A stretch of DNA of 64,000 bases from Paragyromitra xinjiangensis (lineage: Eukaryota > Ascomycota > Pezizomycetes > Pezizales > Discinaceae): NCBI GenBank assembly GCA_038503065.1, contig JBCAMK010000008.1, positions 1 to 64,000 of the forward strand. Direction: 5' to 3'. Shown here piece after piece: positions 44,901 through 57,106 of this stretch (position 1 is the first letter of the stretch; each line of letters opens with the position of its first letter). A program made the position numbers and the translations under genes. Below the pieces are notes generated by a model. It saw only the letters and a list, made by a program, of their open reading frames with translations. It was not told the origin of the DNA and searched no databases.

Positions 44901-47739
44901 CATTTTTGATGCCGACGTAGGCGACAGAAAGGTTCTCTGGATTGACCGAATCCAGAGAAATCCAAGGACTAATTCGGTAGTTAGCGATTTTCCTCTATGG
45001 TAGTCCTTTGCATTCCCAAAACTCACCATTCACTTGACCCTAGTGGGGCTGCTTTCCGGAACAAACTCAGTTTCGAAACCCCGTCCCTCATAGCTTTCCA
45101 TTGCTCCTGATCTAGGGAATTCCTTGAGAGGATATTCAAATGTTGTAAAAGCAAAACCTTTTCCCGATCGTTTAACCGATCAACAAAGTCTCCCGCATTC
45201 GCGACCAGCCACTTCATCAAGGATATAATGTCCTCATAGTCCTTTACAAACCCGCACCTGCGCAGAGAGTCGCCAGTTTGTAATGAAAATCCTTTGCCGG
45301 TGAAAAGACAATATTTCTTTTCGTAGCGCAACCAGTGAGAATCAGCGGTTGCCCAAATAAAAGCACCAACTCCTCTGTTTCCAGAAACATCTAATACAGT
45401 AATAGTGCTGCTAAGTTTCCGGTATTCCCCAGTCATAAGCGGCAGCAGCCATAAGTCTCGCAGCGACGAATTGGCGACTGATACCAAAGGCTTACAGCGA
45501 TGATTTATCCACTGCCAGAGTTGATCCACGAACTCATGGATACCATCTTCGCTGATCACATCCGCCACCCCGCGAGATCCAAGAGAGTTGAAGATATGAT
45601 TGCTACAGTACAGAGCTGCATTTTCGACATCCCACATCCGAACCGCTGTGAATTTGTGAAGTTTGAAGATATTTTTCCGCATTAGCTTTTTGGTTTTGGG
45701 GAGTGTCGTAGATAGATCAACCATATTCGTGTACTTTCGAAAAAGTTTGTCTTCATTCTCATCCCGAGATAGAAATAAAGAACTTGATCCTTGCGCCGGA
45801 AAATCGAAGGATCGAAAAGTACCATCTTTGGCAGGTATCAAGGGCGCTGTACAAGACCCTATTTCCCGGAAGTCTTCATCAGAGATTATAAAGTGTAGAA
45901 GAGTCATTCGAGAGACCAGTAGTAGATCTTTAAGGGAATCTTTGAGTGTCGTGAGGCGTTCTCGTGCGGTGCTTGGTGTGACCAGGCTAAGTCCGAGCGT
46001 GAAAGGTTGGAGCTTAGCAATCCCGTACCGCCTATCTTGAGGAGGAATTACGACAGGAACTCCAGCATTTCCGAAAGCAGACTTCAGCTCTTCTTCAATT
46101 TCAAGTGAGAATAGAACATTCTCTCGAGTTCCCGTTGTGCCGTACACAGTAGGGAGTAACTTCATGTTTTGCCTGACTACCCGCTCAAACACTTTGTCAA
46201 AAACTCCCATCCCAACTTCTTTCCATCCCCCCTCACTTCCAGCAGGCCAAAAGTCCCAACCACTGAATGAACATTCACCATTTTCGTTCATAGCTCGCAA
46301 AAAATCGAGATTCCGAATCCAAGTCTGTGGTATACACTCTTGAAACAGCCAGTCATTCCATTTCGTGCCCCACTGAGCCTCCGAATCTTCGCTGTTTGTC
46401 TTATCACTACCGGAATGAATGCTTCGACGATCAGGTGAAATGGAAAACATCCCATGGATATGCACGGGATGCTTCGTGTGGACTGGTAGGGGGAGAATAC
46501 TAAATAGATGTCCCCTGAACTCCGTGTCTCCCTAGACATCCGTTAGCGAAAACACACCGATAAATATTTGTTAGAGCAAACCTCAAGTGGCGTAGCGATG
46601 GCAGTCCAAGGAAAAAGTTTCCGAGATCTCGCCCACCGTTGAAGTTCCGGGTCTCTGGGTCCCCTGCGCAGCTGGTGACTGATAACGTATCTGAGATTCT
46701 GCGTATTTTCGATCCCATCATTCTGTTCTTTATAACAACGATAAAATGAGATATCCATTTCAAAATCTACTTCGTATAACTTGGATTCCTGAGCAACAAA
46801 GACATTCTTGTAGCTGGCGTTGATATCTGCTTTCTGCTGGTTTTCGTTCTTTCTTCCACTGGCGCCCGAGGGAAGAAATGTAGTGGACATCGCCTTTGCA
46901 TAAATCTGATCATCGATTTTTAACGTAATGGTACGCAAATTCTTTAAAAATAGTAGAGTTTCTACTAATTCTTCAGAGAATTTGTGGAAAATATCGATGA
47001 TCTTTTCCTCCGTTGTATGTTTGTCAGATAGAACAATCTTACTCTTCGCAACCTGGGCCTGCGTCCTCAGTGGGAGCCGGATGATTGTGCCATCGAATTC
47101 GGTATCAAATTTGTTGAGGAGGCTGCTGAACGCGGACAGTTGGTTTTGCATCTCCGGTACCCCCCAATATTTGACAAAATCGTAAAGTGGGCCTCCAGGG
47201 TTATTCACCTCTGGCGATGCAGACCATGTGTGATGGGGGTCGAGAATGAGGAGAGAAGATCCAGAAAGTATGGACGGCGTATCTGTCCAATTATAGACCT
47301 AAAGGGTGGGACCACCACAATCAGCTTTGAGGTCTAACCGCCACCCCATCAAGTTCAATATAGGGAGAGAAAAGAATCCGGAAAGACGTACACTGTTAAA
47401 CCCCCGGCCAAACTTCCCCGTTGAACTAGGATCTTTAGCCTTTGCACTGTCTCCAACACGACTCAAAGAATCGAAATCAGTTCTTGAGAATTTCCTATTA
47501 TTGAATGCCAGCAAAGACACGCCCTGATATTCCGCTAGGCCTTCGTGCAAGATGTCTTGCGTTGCATGCTGCCTGCGATCAAGCACGAATTCGATTTCAG
47601 TCGCCCCGGCATCGTCTGCATTTTGGCACAATTCGCGGAGCACACCACCTCCATCGTGATACTCTTTAATTATACCCCGTAAAGCTGTTGTGATGGGCTG
47701 AAATTGTGCACCATTACGTTCCGGCACGATACGCACCAT
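38942..47739 (-). CDS. Giant sacsin-like HSP90-type ATPase with C-terminal BTB
   Basis: Eleven minus exons: 47392-47739, 46582-47298, 45027-46531, 43882-44968, 43273-43816, 43106-43208, 42993-43049, 42847-42935, 42212-42777, 40847-42145, 38942-40798. They join to 8172 nt, 2723 residues. The N-terminal module starts LRELCQNADDAGATEIEFVL and includes GKFGRGFNSVYNWTDTPSIL, the sacsin-type GHKL ATP-binding fold (N-box with NADDAG, G-box GxGFNSV). A second ATPase-like module near residues 1335-1480 reads NEYLANAEDSGSASK, CYNDGCFSENDFKGI and IGKFGKGALTMYHWTS. The C-terminus (about 2565-2680) has a BTB/POZ domain, SFDVKLVVGGQTFNAHWTVL, then a BACK-like helical end. Sacsin-family proteins act as co-chaperones. 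All donors are GTNNNN and acceptors YAG, except one AAG. ATG at 47739 is the first in frame before the ATPase. Confidence 0.9.
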
Positions 47740-48294
47740 TTTCGTAATCTGAGGGTTTGTTTGCGTATGATTGTACTCTGCTAAAGAAGTTTTGATCGGT
47801 GAGAAGTAGTTAATTGATGGGAAGACTTTCGTTTAGGTTTCTCTTAGAAGATTTCAGAAGTTCGCTTCACAAACATCCAATATACTCCGTGCCAAGACAT
47901 ATGATCGATAGCCTGTGGTTGCCTGAAAATTACCAATATTAGGCACTGGAACGCAAAAGGGACTAAGCTCTTCAAGCCAACTGTGAATTAGTGGTCAAGT
48001 TTCGGGTTATACATCCACTTCTCTCGATAACAACGCACAAACCCCAAATAGTCATTGCTACCTTGAGTGCAACAAACCTGCACCTCAGACACCCAACCAA
48101 GTGGCCAGTTGGAGGCGTAATATTTGCCCAACAAGTCGATCCTGCCCATTCGGGGAACCATGCTAATTAGCCGTAATATGCGCCACCACTTCAAACGGGA
48201 ACCGCTGCCAGAAGGCTCGCAACGAATTAACTTAGAGGAACAGAATCAAATTCCTTTTTTTCTCAAGAACTTTCAGGAGGACGAAGTATACATA
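47740..48294. other. Upstream region of the sacsin-like gene
   Basis: No gene seen; should contain its promoter. No clear TATA element. Confidence 0.35.
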
Positions 48295-48551
48295 CTGTGT
48301 GGCACGGCCGGATGACGGACACTGCCGGATGACGAACAGGGGTCAGGCTTGGCAAGGACTATCGAGAGGGTACAAGACTATGGATAGGGTACTGGTTTTT
48401 TATACTTGTTCCTAAGAGCCATATACGGATTATTGAGAGGGTACAAGACTATAAGAAAGGTACTGAAAATCAGTACCCTCTCAATAGTCCTTGCCAAGCC
48501 TGACCCCTGTTCGTCATCCGGCAGTGTCCGTCATCCGGCCGTGCCACACAG
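48295..48551. mobile_element. TA-flanked inverted-repeat element, 257 bp, long arms
   Basis: Terminal inverted repeats of about 76 bp are almost perfect: left starts CTGTGTGGCACGGCCGGATG and contains GACGGACACTGCCGGATGAC; right is its complement. TA lies on both sides (48293-48294 and 48552-48553). The interior repeats GAGAGGGTACAAGACTAT twice. The arms differ at only a few positions, suggesting recent insertion. Confidence 0.92.
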
Positions 48552-49107
48552 TACCATATCTCGTATTCGAAACAATCACGGATGCTGATGCGAGACATCT
48601 CTGCATCTGCAAATTCGAAGCAAGCTTGAGACACGAAAGCACAGACAGTTTACGGATGTAATTGATTGCCAGTGAGCGACCGATTGATTGTTGATTCATG
48701 ATCTAAAGATATAGCTTCAGGAAGAGAAGAGAGAAGACACGATGAGCCTGAAAGCCCACAGTACCCCACACAGCCAGAAACCAAACCCGGAACAATAAAC
48801 CTTGCACGGCCGGTTTCAAAACAAAAAGGCCTCCTTAAATGCAGGTTCTTTGGGGTGTTCTCTGCCAAAGCCATCACAGAATGAGCGGACCGGTCCCTCT
48901 AGGCGAATAAACAGACCGGAGGTCTAGCAAGCAGAACAGTGAAAAGATGGGGGAAGGGTGATGGGAAAGATGCAGAATGATGAGGGAATACTCAAGCGAT
49001 GATGCGAAGTCCATGTACAATCCTCTGACATTTACTCTGGAAGTCAAAGTTGATATTTGTGTGGCTGGTACGTTTTGAAAACAAGGTTAATCACGCGCAG
49101 GAGAGTA
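48552..49107. other. Intergenic, no gene seen
   Basis: No supported gene; short frames without recognisable content. Confidence 0.35.
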
Positions 49108-49324
49108 CTACGGGTGTAGGGGTAAGTCTGTCGACAAGTGGCGGTGCAGGCAGAAGATATTGGGTTTCCTTCCCCTTTCCCAACACCCTGAGAGGCCTGA
49201 TAAAATGCATAATGAATAGGGAACACTATATAAAAAATATTGACCTAGTTTATTTGATAAACCGAGTCCCTCAAGCAAATGGCTGCACCGCCACCTGTCG
49301 GCAGGCTTATTCCCACACTCGAAG
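49108..49324. mobile_element. TA-flanked inverted-repeat element, 217 bp (family with 19213-19427)
   Basis: Left end CTACGGGTGTAGGGGTAAGT then GTCGACAAGTGGCGGTGCAG; right end CTGCACCGCCACCTGTCGGC then AGGCTTATTCCCACACTCG, its near complement. TA at 49106-49107 and 49325-49326. Same family and length class as 19213-19427, 30 kb away. Confidence 0.88.
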
Positions 49325-50407
49325 TACATTTGCATATCGGACCTAATGTCTCCCACTCATCAAAACTGAGCTACTAACCTACGTAAAACATACTATAGGA
49401 TGCGAAATTCTACCAACTTTATCGTTGACACGAGAAACTAGATCAGAGACCAGCGCCCAGCTTACTAAGCAACGCCACGAATTGCTCAGCACCCTTAACT
49501 AAAGTAGTCTCAAGAAATTAAAATTTTAATCAAACAGCGACTTCCAATTACCAAAAGCTTGTCCAAGATGCTTTGAGTTTTCGTCTGTAAACGAGCCTGG
49601 GGCACTAAGCGATGGCTATTGGGAGAGCAGGTACTCATAATTATAAGTACGAACTGTTGCAACGGTGGTAAATTGATGGTGATTCGGCCAGACCTGTTAA
49701 TTACAAGCTCAAACCAAACAGTCAAGTTTCTAAAAGAAAGATATTTATTACACCGTTTATTATGTGATCTCCAGAAGTTATTGCCCACCTCGAGCCGCAA
49801 ATTCCTGCTCTCGTTTTAGTGCAAACGAGTTTCAGAATCATGAAATATCACTCGATTTTCAAACCTTGGCGTAGATATGGCGTAAGTGCTTACTGTATCA
49901 TGTCATATATATTTGGCCCTTTAAGCTCAGATTTGATGGAAGCAACTGTAAACTTCAAATAATTACCCGAATCTTTCCTCCAAGACGTATGTAGAAACAC
50001 ACGCACTTGTAAACACTATTTCCATCTAGAAACATCCCAACGGGGAGGCTGGAAAAAAGGTAAATTTTACAATCGTTTAATAAAATTAGCCCATGTTTTC
50101 TACCCTAACTTATGTTACCGAAGGGTTCTGCTTGAGGTGTGTGTGCATGTGGTTAGAGACATCCACCGGCCATATTCTTAGACAACACGGATTTGTAGCA
50201 CCTATAGCTAGAGTACACCGTTTTCCTTTAACTTAAGAGTATATATAATTGATTTTTTTTGTTTCTACAAAGGTGAAGCTTAAATTTACTTTTTCGGCAT
50301 AAATAAACCTAACCCTGAGTCTATGCATATGAAGCGAGAAAACAGCTAGCTCAGATCTCACAGTCCACCTTTTAAATCACAACAGCGCATCACAGCGGTT
50401 CAAGGTA
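49325..50407. other. Intergenic, no gene seen
   Basis: AT-rich with small frames only. Nothing recognisable. Confidence 0.35.
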
Positions 50408-50580
50408 CAGAAGAAGCTTGCTATAAGGATACGCTCTGGGCCGAGCTTTAGTATTCTTATAGGGTGAATATTCTTATAAATAACGGGGATTGGTTAGAAT
50501 AGTCAATTTAGGGCTAAGGATATGTATCCTTATAGAGTGGTTATTCTTACTCGCAATATTCTTATAGCGAGCTTCTTCTG
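50408..50580. mobile_element. TA-flanked inverted-repeat element, 173 bp
   Basis: Left CAGAAGAAGCTTGCTATAAG then GATA; right TATTCTTATAGCGAGCTTCT then TCTG, a complementary pair of about 24 bp. TA at 50406-50407 and 50581-50582. The inside repeats ATTCTTATAG several times in both orientations. Confidence 0.82.
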
Positions 50581-50582
50581 TA

Positions 50583-52958
50583 TTCATCACACTTCTTTCC
50601 GGCTTTAGGTGGTGTATCATAGTTTAGTATTCTTGATTGGGGCTAGGCTGTTGGTGTTCTATCATGTTCATGGAGTGTGCGGCTCTCGGTCGCGAACGTC
50701 CCAAGTCCAAAGTAACAAGGGTCTCCGTACGCGTCTTGACTTCGACCATGTCAGTGTGTTAGGCCCACTTGGGGGAAGAATCGCAGATCAAGTCGATGAC
50801 AGGTATTGTTTGTAAGTTATCCGGGCACGTCAGTAACATCTTCGGAACAGCACTTATCTTCTCCTCGGTTATTTGTATTTTGTTCTCACTCTAGCTCGAG
50901 CTTTTCGGCCCGGATGTTCAAGTTCTGAGGATTAGAGCTCTAGAGATCGATCATGTATAATTGTAATATCGAGCGGGCTGGGCTGGTGAATCACAGCAGG
51001 GAGTGGTGGCAGTAGGTATTGTGCCCACTAGCGGACCTGAGTATTTTTCCCTTGTCAATACCTTATGATTTGTGTCCTGTTTCTGGCGTGTCCTTAATAT
51101 ATATTATATTGCATTTCGATCCTTATGTAAACTAGAGCTCGGATGATTCACAAGGTAGATGGAAAAGGTCAGAATACGTTCGGTGAAGCGACACGGGTCG
51201 CTTGTCGCCTTGATCTGACATCATGACAGATCTGGCAGGCTGAATGTGTCCAATCTCACCAACTCAATTTTTCGGGTTGTTTTGTAAACCACATCTTGTA
51301 ATTGGCCATTTTGGCTACTCACTTTAGGATTACTGGAGACCAGGCTTGATCTGTCTCATGCTTTGATTCCTATACTTAGCACCAAGTTTTGTGCCTTACG
51401 CGTCTCAAGCATCGTGTTAACGAAATGATAATGAGAGGCTGAGAGCGCGTAGAGACTCGATGACGTTGTGCACTCGGGGGAGAGTGGCTATCCTCTCGGT
51501 AATCTACTCGGATAGACTTATCTTTTGAGGAGAACACCTTGCTTTCCTTAATTTTGTCTTGCCTATCCTGTCCAAGTACTTTAATTCAAATATCATGCAT
51601 CGTTCTTTGAAACACAATCGCACGGTTCTGTTTGATTCTCGCCGATGCCCGTGAACTGCCATCCAAGAATCTCATTGGAGGTTATTCTGGTATGTACTTG
51701 CATGTGCATTTCGTTTAAAAGCTTAACTCCGAGCAATTGTGTTTATTCGTGTGCTGTTTAAACATATTAAATCGGACCCTAGCCTTCAATCGTAAACGGA
51801 GTGCCCGATATTGGATTGCTTGACAACTGCAAACCTTATGAGGGCAGGGGCCTAATCTAACGGACGATTCTGGGCCTGGCTAATCGAAGTGACAAGGAAT
51901 ATTATATGGAAACAGTACTCTTTCCATGGGAATTTCAAGCACAAATAGTACGACCTGCGTACTGAAGTGTTGTTCCATGGTGGCGGGAACCATAAATGTA
52001 ACGGGACGGATTTGATTGACTCCCTGTGGTAGTGAATTCATGGGTGTAGTTATTATTACCTACAAGATTTGTTATTGAACTCGGGGTGTCGAATACTCGG
52101 GTACAGGAACGCATTGGTTTTAGCAAGTACTACCTGCATGGTTCTTACCTGAGGACGGCTATGCGGCTTGGCTTGAGGCTGCGATCCGTACCGTTGGGTG
52201 TATTTGTTATGTACGGGGTCGGCAGTACTCTATGTAGGCAGCCTATTTACTGGTTCGGGAATATCATTACCTCGTGGGCCATGGAGAGAGCGATCGGCCC
52301 TGCATCTATGTAATCAATCGTGTCCTGCGCTGAAATGAATTTTGGGAGTGAACTGCAAGGGTTTCTTGCCAACCCTCATGGGTTCCACGCTTCTTATTGC
52401 AGGATGGGAATGCGGCTCCCATGTCGCGTTAAATCCATGTCCTTTAATTGTCCACATTAAATTTTGCTAAGCTTCTCTGTGCTGACGCATCGATTGTTTC
52501 CGTCCAACCAGCGCTCTTTCTTGCGCCCAGCCACCCTCCCGACCCCACACTTGTATGTCGAATTCTAGTAGCCTATCGGTTTCGTGCGACAGAACCCTAA
52601 AAACAACTCCGAGACATCATATCATGGTCATTAGCGTTGAGGTTGTAATACTAAAAACCTTTACTCTGATCCTGCGATGCCGTTTCCCGCACCACCAAAA
52701 AAGTATCACCATCTTAGCTCGGCATGGTTTGGATTGATTGATGGCCTGTTTGCACGTTCGGGACCCTAATGCTGCACCCCCTGTTAGTAGCTAAGTTGGT
52801 ACCTGAATTGTCTTACTCGGGGAACGAGACATTGCCGCAGTCCGTACCTCAAATCTCAGGTGATTGAGGGAAGTTAGTTACACACTTCATCGTTCATCGT
52901 ACGGAAGTTTCCATGGCCTGACTAGTAGATGAGAGCTTTACCATAGATTCGAAATGTG
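50583..52958. other. Intergenic, no gene seen
   Basis: No supported gene in 2.4 kb; only short frames with poor codon use. The right end leads into the oxidase promoter. Confidence 0.4.
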
Positions 52959-53098
52959 TATATATTGATCGAATCTTGCCTCCTCAATTGAACATCATCA
53001 GTCTCCAACACTCTCATCCAATCAACAGCTCAACAGCTTCACAGTTCAAGAGTTCCAGAGCTCAAGAGTACAAGTCCTTTAGAGTCTAAGACTTTACG
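52959..53098 (+). promoter_or_regulatory. Putative core promoter and CA/CT-rich leader
   Basis: TATATA at about 52959-52964 lies 135 bases before the oxidase ATG. A leader rich in CATCATCAGTCTCCAACACT-type pyrimidine/CAA runs follows, typical of the 5' UTR of strongly expressed fungal genes. Confidence 0.45.
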
Positions 53099-54764
53099 AT
53101 GCGTTTCCAATCCCTCCTCGCCATTTCGGCGGCTTTTGCAGTCGCCTCTGGTCATTTGTTGAAGCGCCAGATCGATGCTGGGCTTGGCCCTTTGCTCTCT
53201 CCGGCAGCCAGCATTTACTACCCCGGTAGTGACGGATTCACCACCTCGGACGAACGGTTCACTCTTCTCAACCATCCCGGCTGGCAAATCGTAGTCCATG
53301 TGGCTACTGAAGCGGATGTTGTTGCAACTGTATGTTCTTGCCTTTGTAGTGAAATCCACTTCCGGTTCTTTGGTTACTGATATCTGAATAGGTCCAATAT
53401 GCCACTGCCAACAACATCACCTTCCTTGCCAAGTCAGGTGGTCATGGTCTCTCTTCGGTCCTGGCTCGTGTTCAAAACGCTATCATGATTGATATGAGGG
53501 GAATGAACTGGACTAGCTATGATGCCGCCAATGACTACGTAACCGTCGGTGGTGGTATCAGAACTGGTGAAATGATCAACGCAACCTATGCTCTGGGCAA
53601 GGAAGTTAGTAAGTAAACCTGAAATGCCTTCTCAAAGATTTGCTTGAGCAGGTGCTAATATCTCTTGCAGCTGCTGGATCCTGCCCCTGCACAGGTGTTT
53701 TGGGAGTCACCATGGGCGGTGGTGTCGGCCGCTTGATGGGAAGACACGGTCTCATCATCGATAACCTCGTCGAAATGCGCTATGTCCTTGCAAACGGTAC
53801 TGCCATTACTCTTAACAATCAGACCGATCCTGAGCTCTGGTGGGGTGTTCGTGGTGCCGGCCAGAACTTCGGTATTGCTACTCAAGCCACCTACAAGGTT
53901 TATGACCAAGTCAACGACGGGAACCACTATGCAGTCGATATGGAATTCTCCTTGAGCCAACTCCAGGATGTCCTCACTGTTATCAATAAACAAGCCGATC
54001 TCCCCCTTCCGGAAGCTCTCGCCCTCTTCTTGGTCACCGTTCCCGTCGGTTCAACTGGGGGCCCCGTCGTTGCCATCAATTTCGTGTATTCTGGTCCCGT
54101 TGCCGACGCTCAGCCGTACCTTCAAGAATGGCAAGATATCAGCCCCGTTAGCTTTTCTGATCGCATTGTTGGATGGAATTCCCTCCCATGGCGAGTCCAA
54201 GCCGGCCTTAACAGCGAGCTTTGCACCCCCAACAAGTACAGGAACTCTTATTCCCTTGCAATGGACCTATACGACCCAGCGGGCACTCAGCGCCTATTCG
54301 AATCTTGGGAGAAATTTGTTACCCAGTATGGCGACAAGGTCACCATGAACCTTATCTACGAGACTTTCCCTCAGGAGGCTGTCAAGGCTCACCCGGTTGA
54401 ATCCACTGCTTACAGATGGCGCGGGGTTTCGAAGCACTTGGGGTATGTTCCTATCCTATCATCCAATATAATATTAGCTCTTCCTTACTAATAATCCCGC
54501 AGAATCCTTCAAGCCACATACTTCGATGCCAGCCTCAACACTTTGGTCGATGACTGGCTCATTGAGCAGGAGCAACTCTTCAATGCGTTTACCGGCTACA
54601 ACGAGAAACACGTCTATGAGAACTACGGCAAGGGATCTTACAACTCTCCTGAGGACTACTGGGGCTCTGAGGGTCAAGTTCAGAGACTTATCGAGTTGAA
54701 GCAGAGGGTTGATCCTGATGGCCACTTCAATGGCTTCCGTCAGCTCCTCGACTACGCTACTTAA
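53099..54764 (+). CDS. Secreted FAD-linked oxidase (berberine-bridge-like)
   Basis: Four exons: 53099-53329, 53392-53608, 53671-54442, 54503-54764, giving 493 residues. A signal peptide covers about residues 1-19 (RFQSLLAISAAFAVASG), followed by LLKR, a Kex2-like site. The PCMH-type FAD domain runs from about residue 65: LAKSGGHGLSS contains the His usually bound to FAD near residue 94. GSCPCTGVLGVTMGGGVGRL has Cys at the second attachment position of bicovalent members, so both attachment residues look present. The C-terminal BBE segment reads YENYGKGSYNSPEDYWG then RVDPDGHF. The family oxidises alcohols, sugars or alkaloid-like substrates using oxygen. All introns have GTATGT or GTAAGT donors. 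The P450 lies 2.3 kb downstream on the same strand. Confidence 0.93.
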
Positions 54765-57106
54765 GCGTGGGTAAGGGATAAAGGGATACATTTTCTTAAC
54801 TAAAGAAATTTCCTTACTATTCAAACGGATTGGGCTTTCCTTGGTTCGATTTGTAGATTTTGTGTGAACTTTTCGTTTGTTTCTTTGGAGGAGACTGGGA
54901 CTGGACTGGTGTTTGGTTTATCGTTCGAGAGGAGGAATTTGGTTATAGATAGCAGAACGGAGGTTGAATATAATCTTTTACAAACTATATGTGCTGGCGC
55001 CTTGGCTATTCAACTCTTGGGTTATATCTTTCGGAACCCAGCTCAATAGATGGGAAATGTGCGATGAGCTCGGAGTTGGACGAATTAGGTCCAAAATCCG
55101 CACCGAAACCAATCTTCGAGACATTGCAATCTAGTATACCATTGGATCTGTGAGTAAGACGCGAAGATGGATATGATTTACTGAATTTTGAATTCAAGTC
55201 CGATTGGACGGAGAATACTGGCCATGGTATGCGACAGTTATGTCCGGAAATCAAAACTGCACGTGTGATTGGGTTATGATGATTTCTTTCATCGAGAGGG
55301 GTGCTCGTGAGCGTGTATGTAGAGAAAAAAACTGATTACAACTATCATAATTTTGCTTCCTACAAACAAGTGTGCTTCCCTAGTGAGTACCATAAATCGA
55401 GCTGTTTGATGTACCCAATGATTAATCTGTCTGCCTATCTGTTTGTCTGCTTCTACAGCGACGAGTGATATATAATGAAGCAACTATCCCAGTTACAATC
55501 AGCAACTTGTTCGATTCTTGGGCACCAAAAGACGGATTATAGTCGTTATGGCTAATCTGATAAAGAGGCTATGACAAAGATACTATCCCATAATACCTTC
55601 CTGTCTCTCAAGGCCATAGGAGTATCTACAAAGTGCGGAGACGAACATGACGCAGGGATTCGAGCCTTATCGCCAATCTGATCCGTGACTGATCCGGAAG
55701 TGATAGCCAACATCTCCCCTGTGGGCTGTACAACCGAAAGAGATTGTTTAAGAGAAAGGTATGTTGAAACGACCGATGGGCGGGGGCTTTTGCGATTGGG
55801 GGGGCAGTGGGAATAGTGGCGGGTTAGGGTTGGGACACCGAGTGATTTCTATCGCATGGGGCTGCGGTAAACGGGTAGGGTGTGGCGTTGTGAGTCAGTG
55901 GGAGAGGCTGGGGTGTGGCGCACACCAGGCCCCCGCCCCCACCACAGTCAGGTTTACCGGCCGTCCCTTCCCCATCATCTCTCGATTCGGGCTTCAAGAT
56001 GGGCCCCTGCTGCTACATGCCAGAGAGGACCGGGTAAAGCTTTTGGACCAGGTCAACTTATCAAAGGCTTGAGTTCTGATAGGTTGAGGCTGACCCTGAA
56101 ATTCCAGGTGTTCCGTCCGGAATCGCTGCGATTCGGACTCTTTCTCTATCACACCTATTATGTATCGGGGTTTACACCACTCCGACCGGTTTGGGAGCAA
56201 GAAATCTATAATCCTGCTTCCGCCAAGTCACGGCTGGACTTTTTGTCGTCAGCGGGGTATGGGAATGCTCTATCGATCGACGTTGGCATCAACCTATCTC
56301 CGCTTGAGATAGTTCCAAGCCCTGGTGGGCCATACCTCCTCTAAGGGTGGCTGAACACACCCTGAATTGCCCTTACAGTCAGTTCCTCACCGTTAACAAG
56401 GGGCAGGCCTAAAAGGACCACTAGCTTGCTTTCGAGTGACTCGGAGCTCAAGTGAACCCAGGTTTGTAGCAATTATCATACCATGTTTTAATTTGAGACC
56501 CATGGTTTTGGTATTAGTTTAGTAACTAAAGAGGCAATGCTTTCAGGCACCATGAACCTGATATGTCCATCGGTTGTCGACTGCAGAAAAACATGCAGCT
56601 GATGACCGCCGAGCCGCTTACGTTCTTGCATGGTTTCACCAACTTGAGCAATTTTATAGAGCCTTTTTGTGAATAATTGGCTGCCGTTCAGGCTTGACAT
56701 TGCCGTTACATGCTAGCACTCCTGCTTATGCTCCCTGCATAAGCTCTAAGTACTCAAGGAATGTGGAGATCGAGCATTTAGCTTCGGCCCAACTCTTGGA
56801 TTTACCATGTGGCCCCACTATGTGCCATCATATTGAGCTCTAGGTTAGAGTTTCGAAATAGCGTGATCTAAGGATCTAGAGCTCCCTAGTTACTTACTCT
56901 TACCGCGATAATGAAGGCATGCGATGCTATAGCAACCCCGAGTGATATGGATGATTTTCAAGCTCTTAATGCCAATATAGGCCTTCTAATCACTGGAATG
57001 GAGATGATATAAACAGTAGGAAAGAGGACGGGAAGTTTTCTCAATATCTCAACTTCCAGCATCAAGTTCAGCTCTAAAGGCAACTTGGGCTTCCAAAAAA
57101 ACAACC
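54765..57106. other. Intergenic between oxidase and P450
   Basis: No supported gene. A GC-rich frame around 55761-56344 has no recognisable content and no family signature. The bases before 57107 contain the P450 leader. Confidence 0.4.

Noticed and set aside
55761..56344. Overlapping GC-rich plus frames as a gene
   Set aside because: No motif, no splice structure, composition-driven frames.
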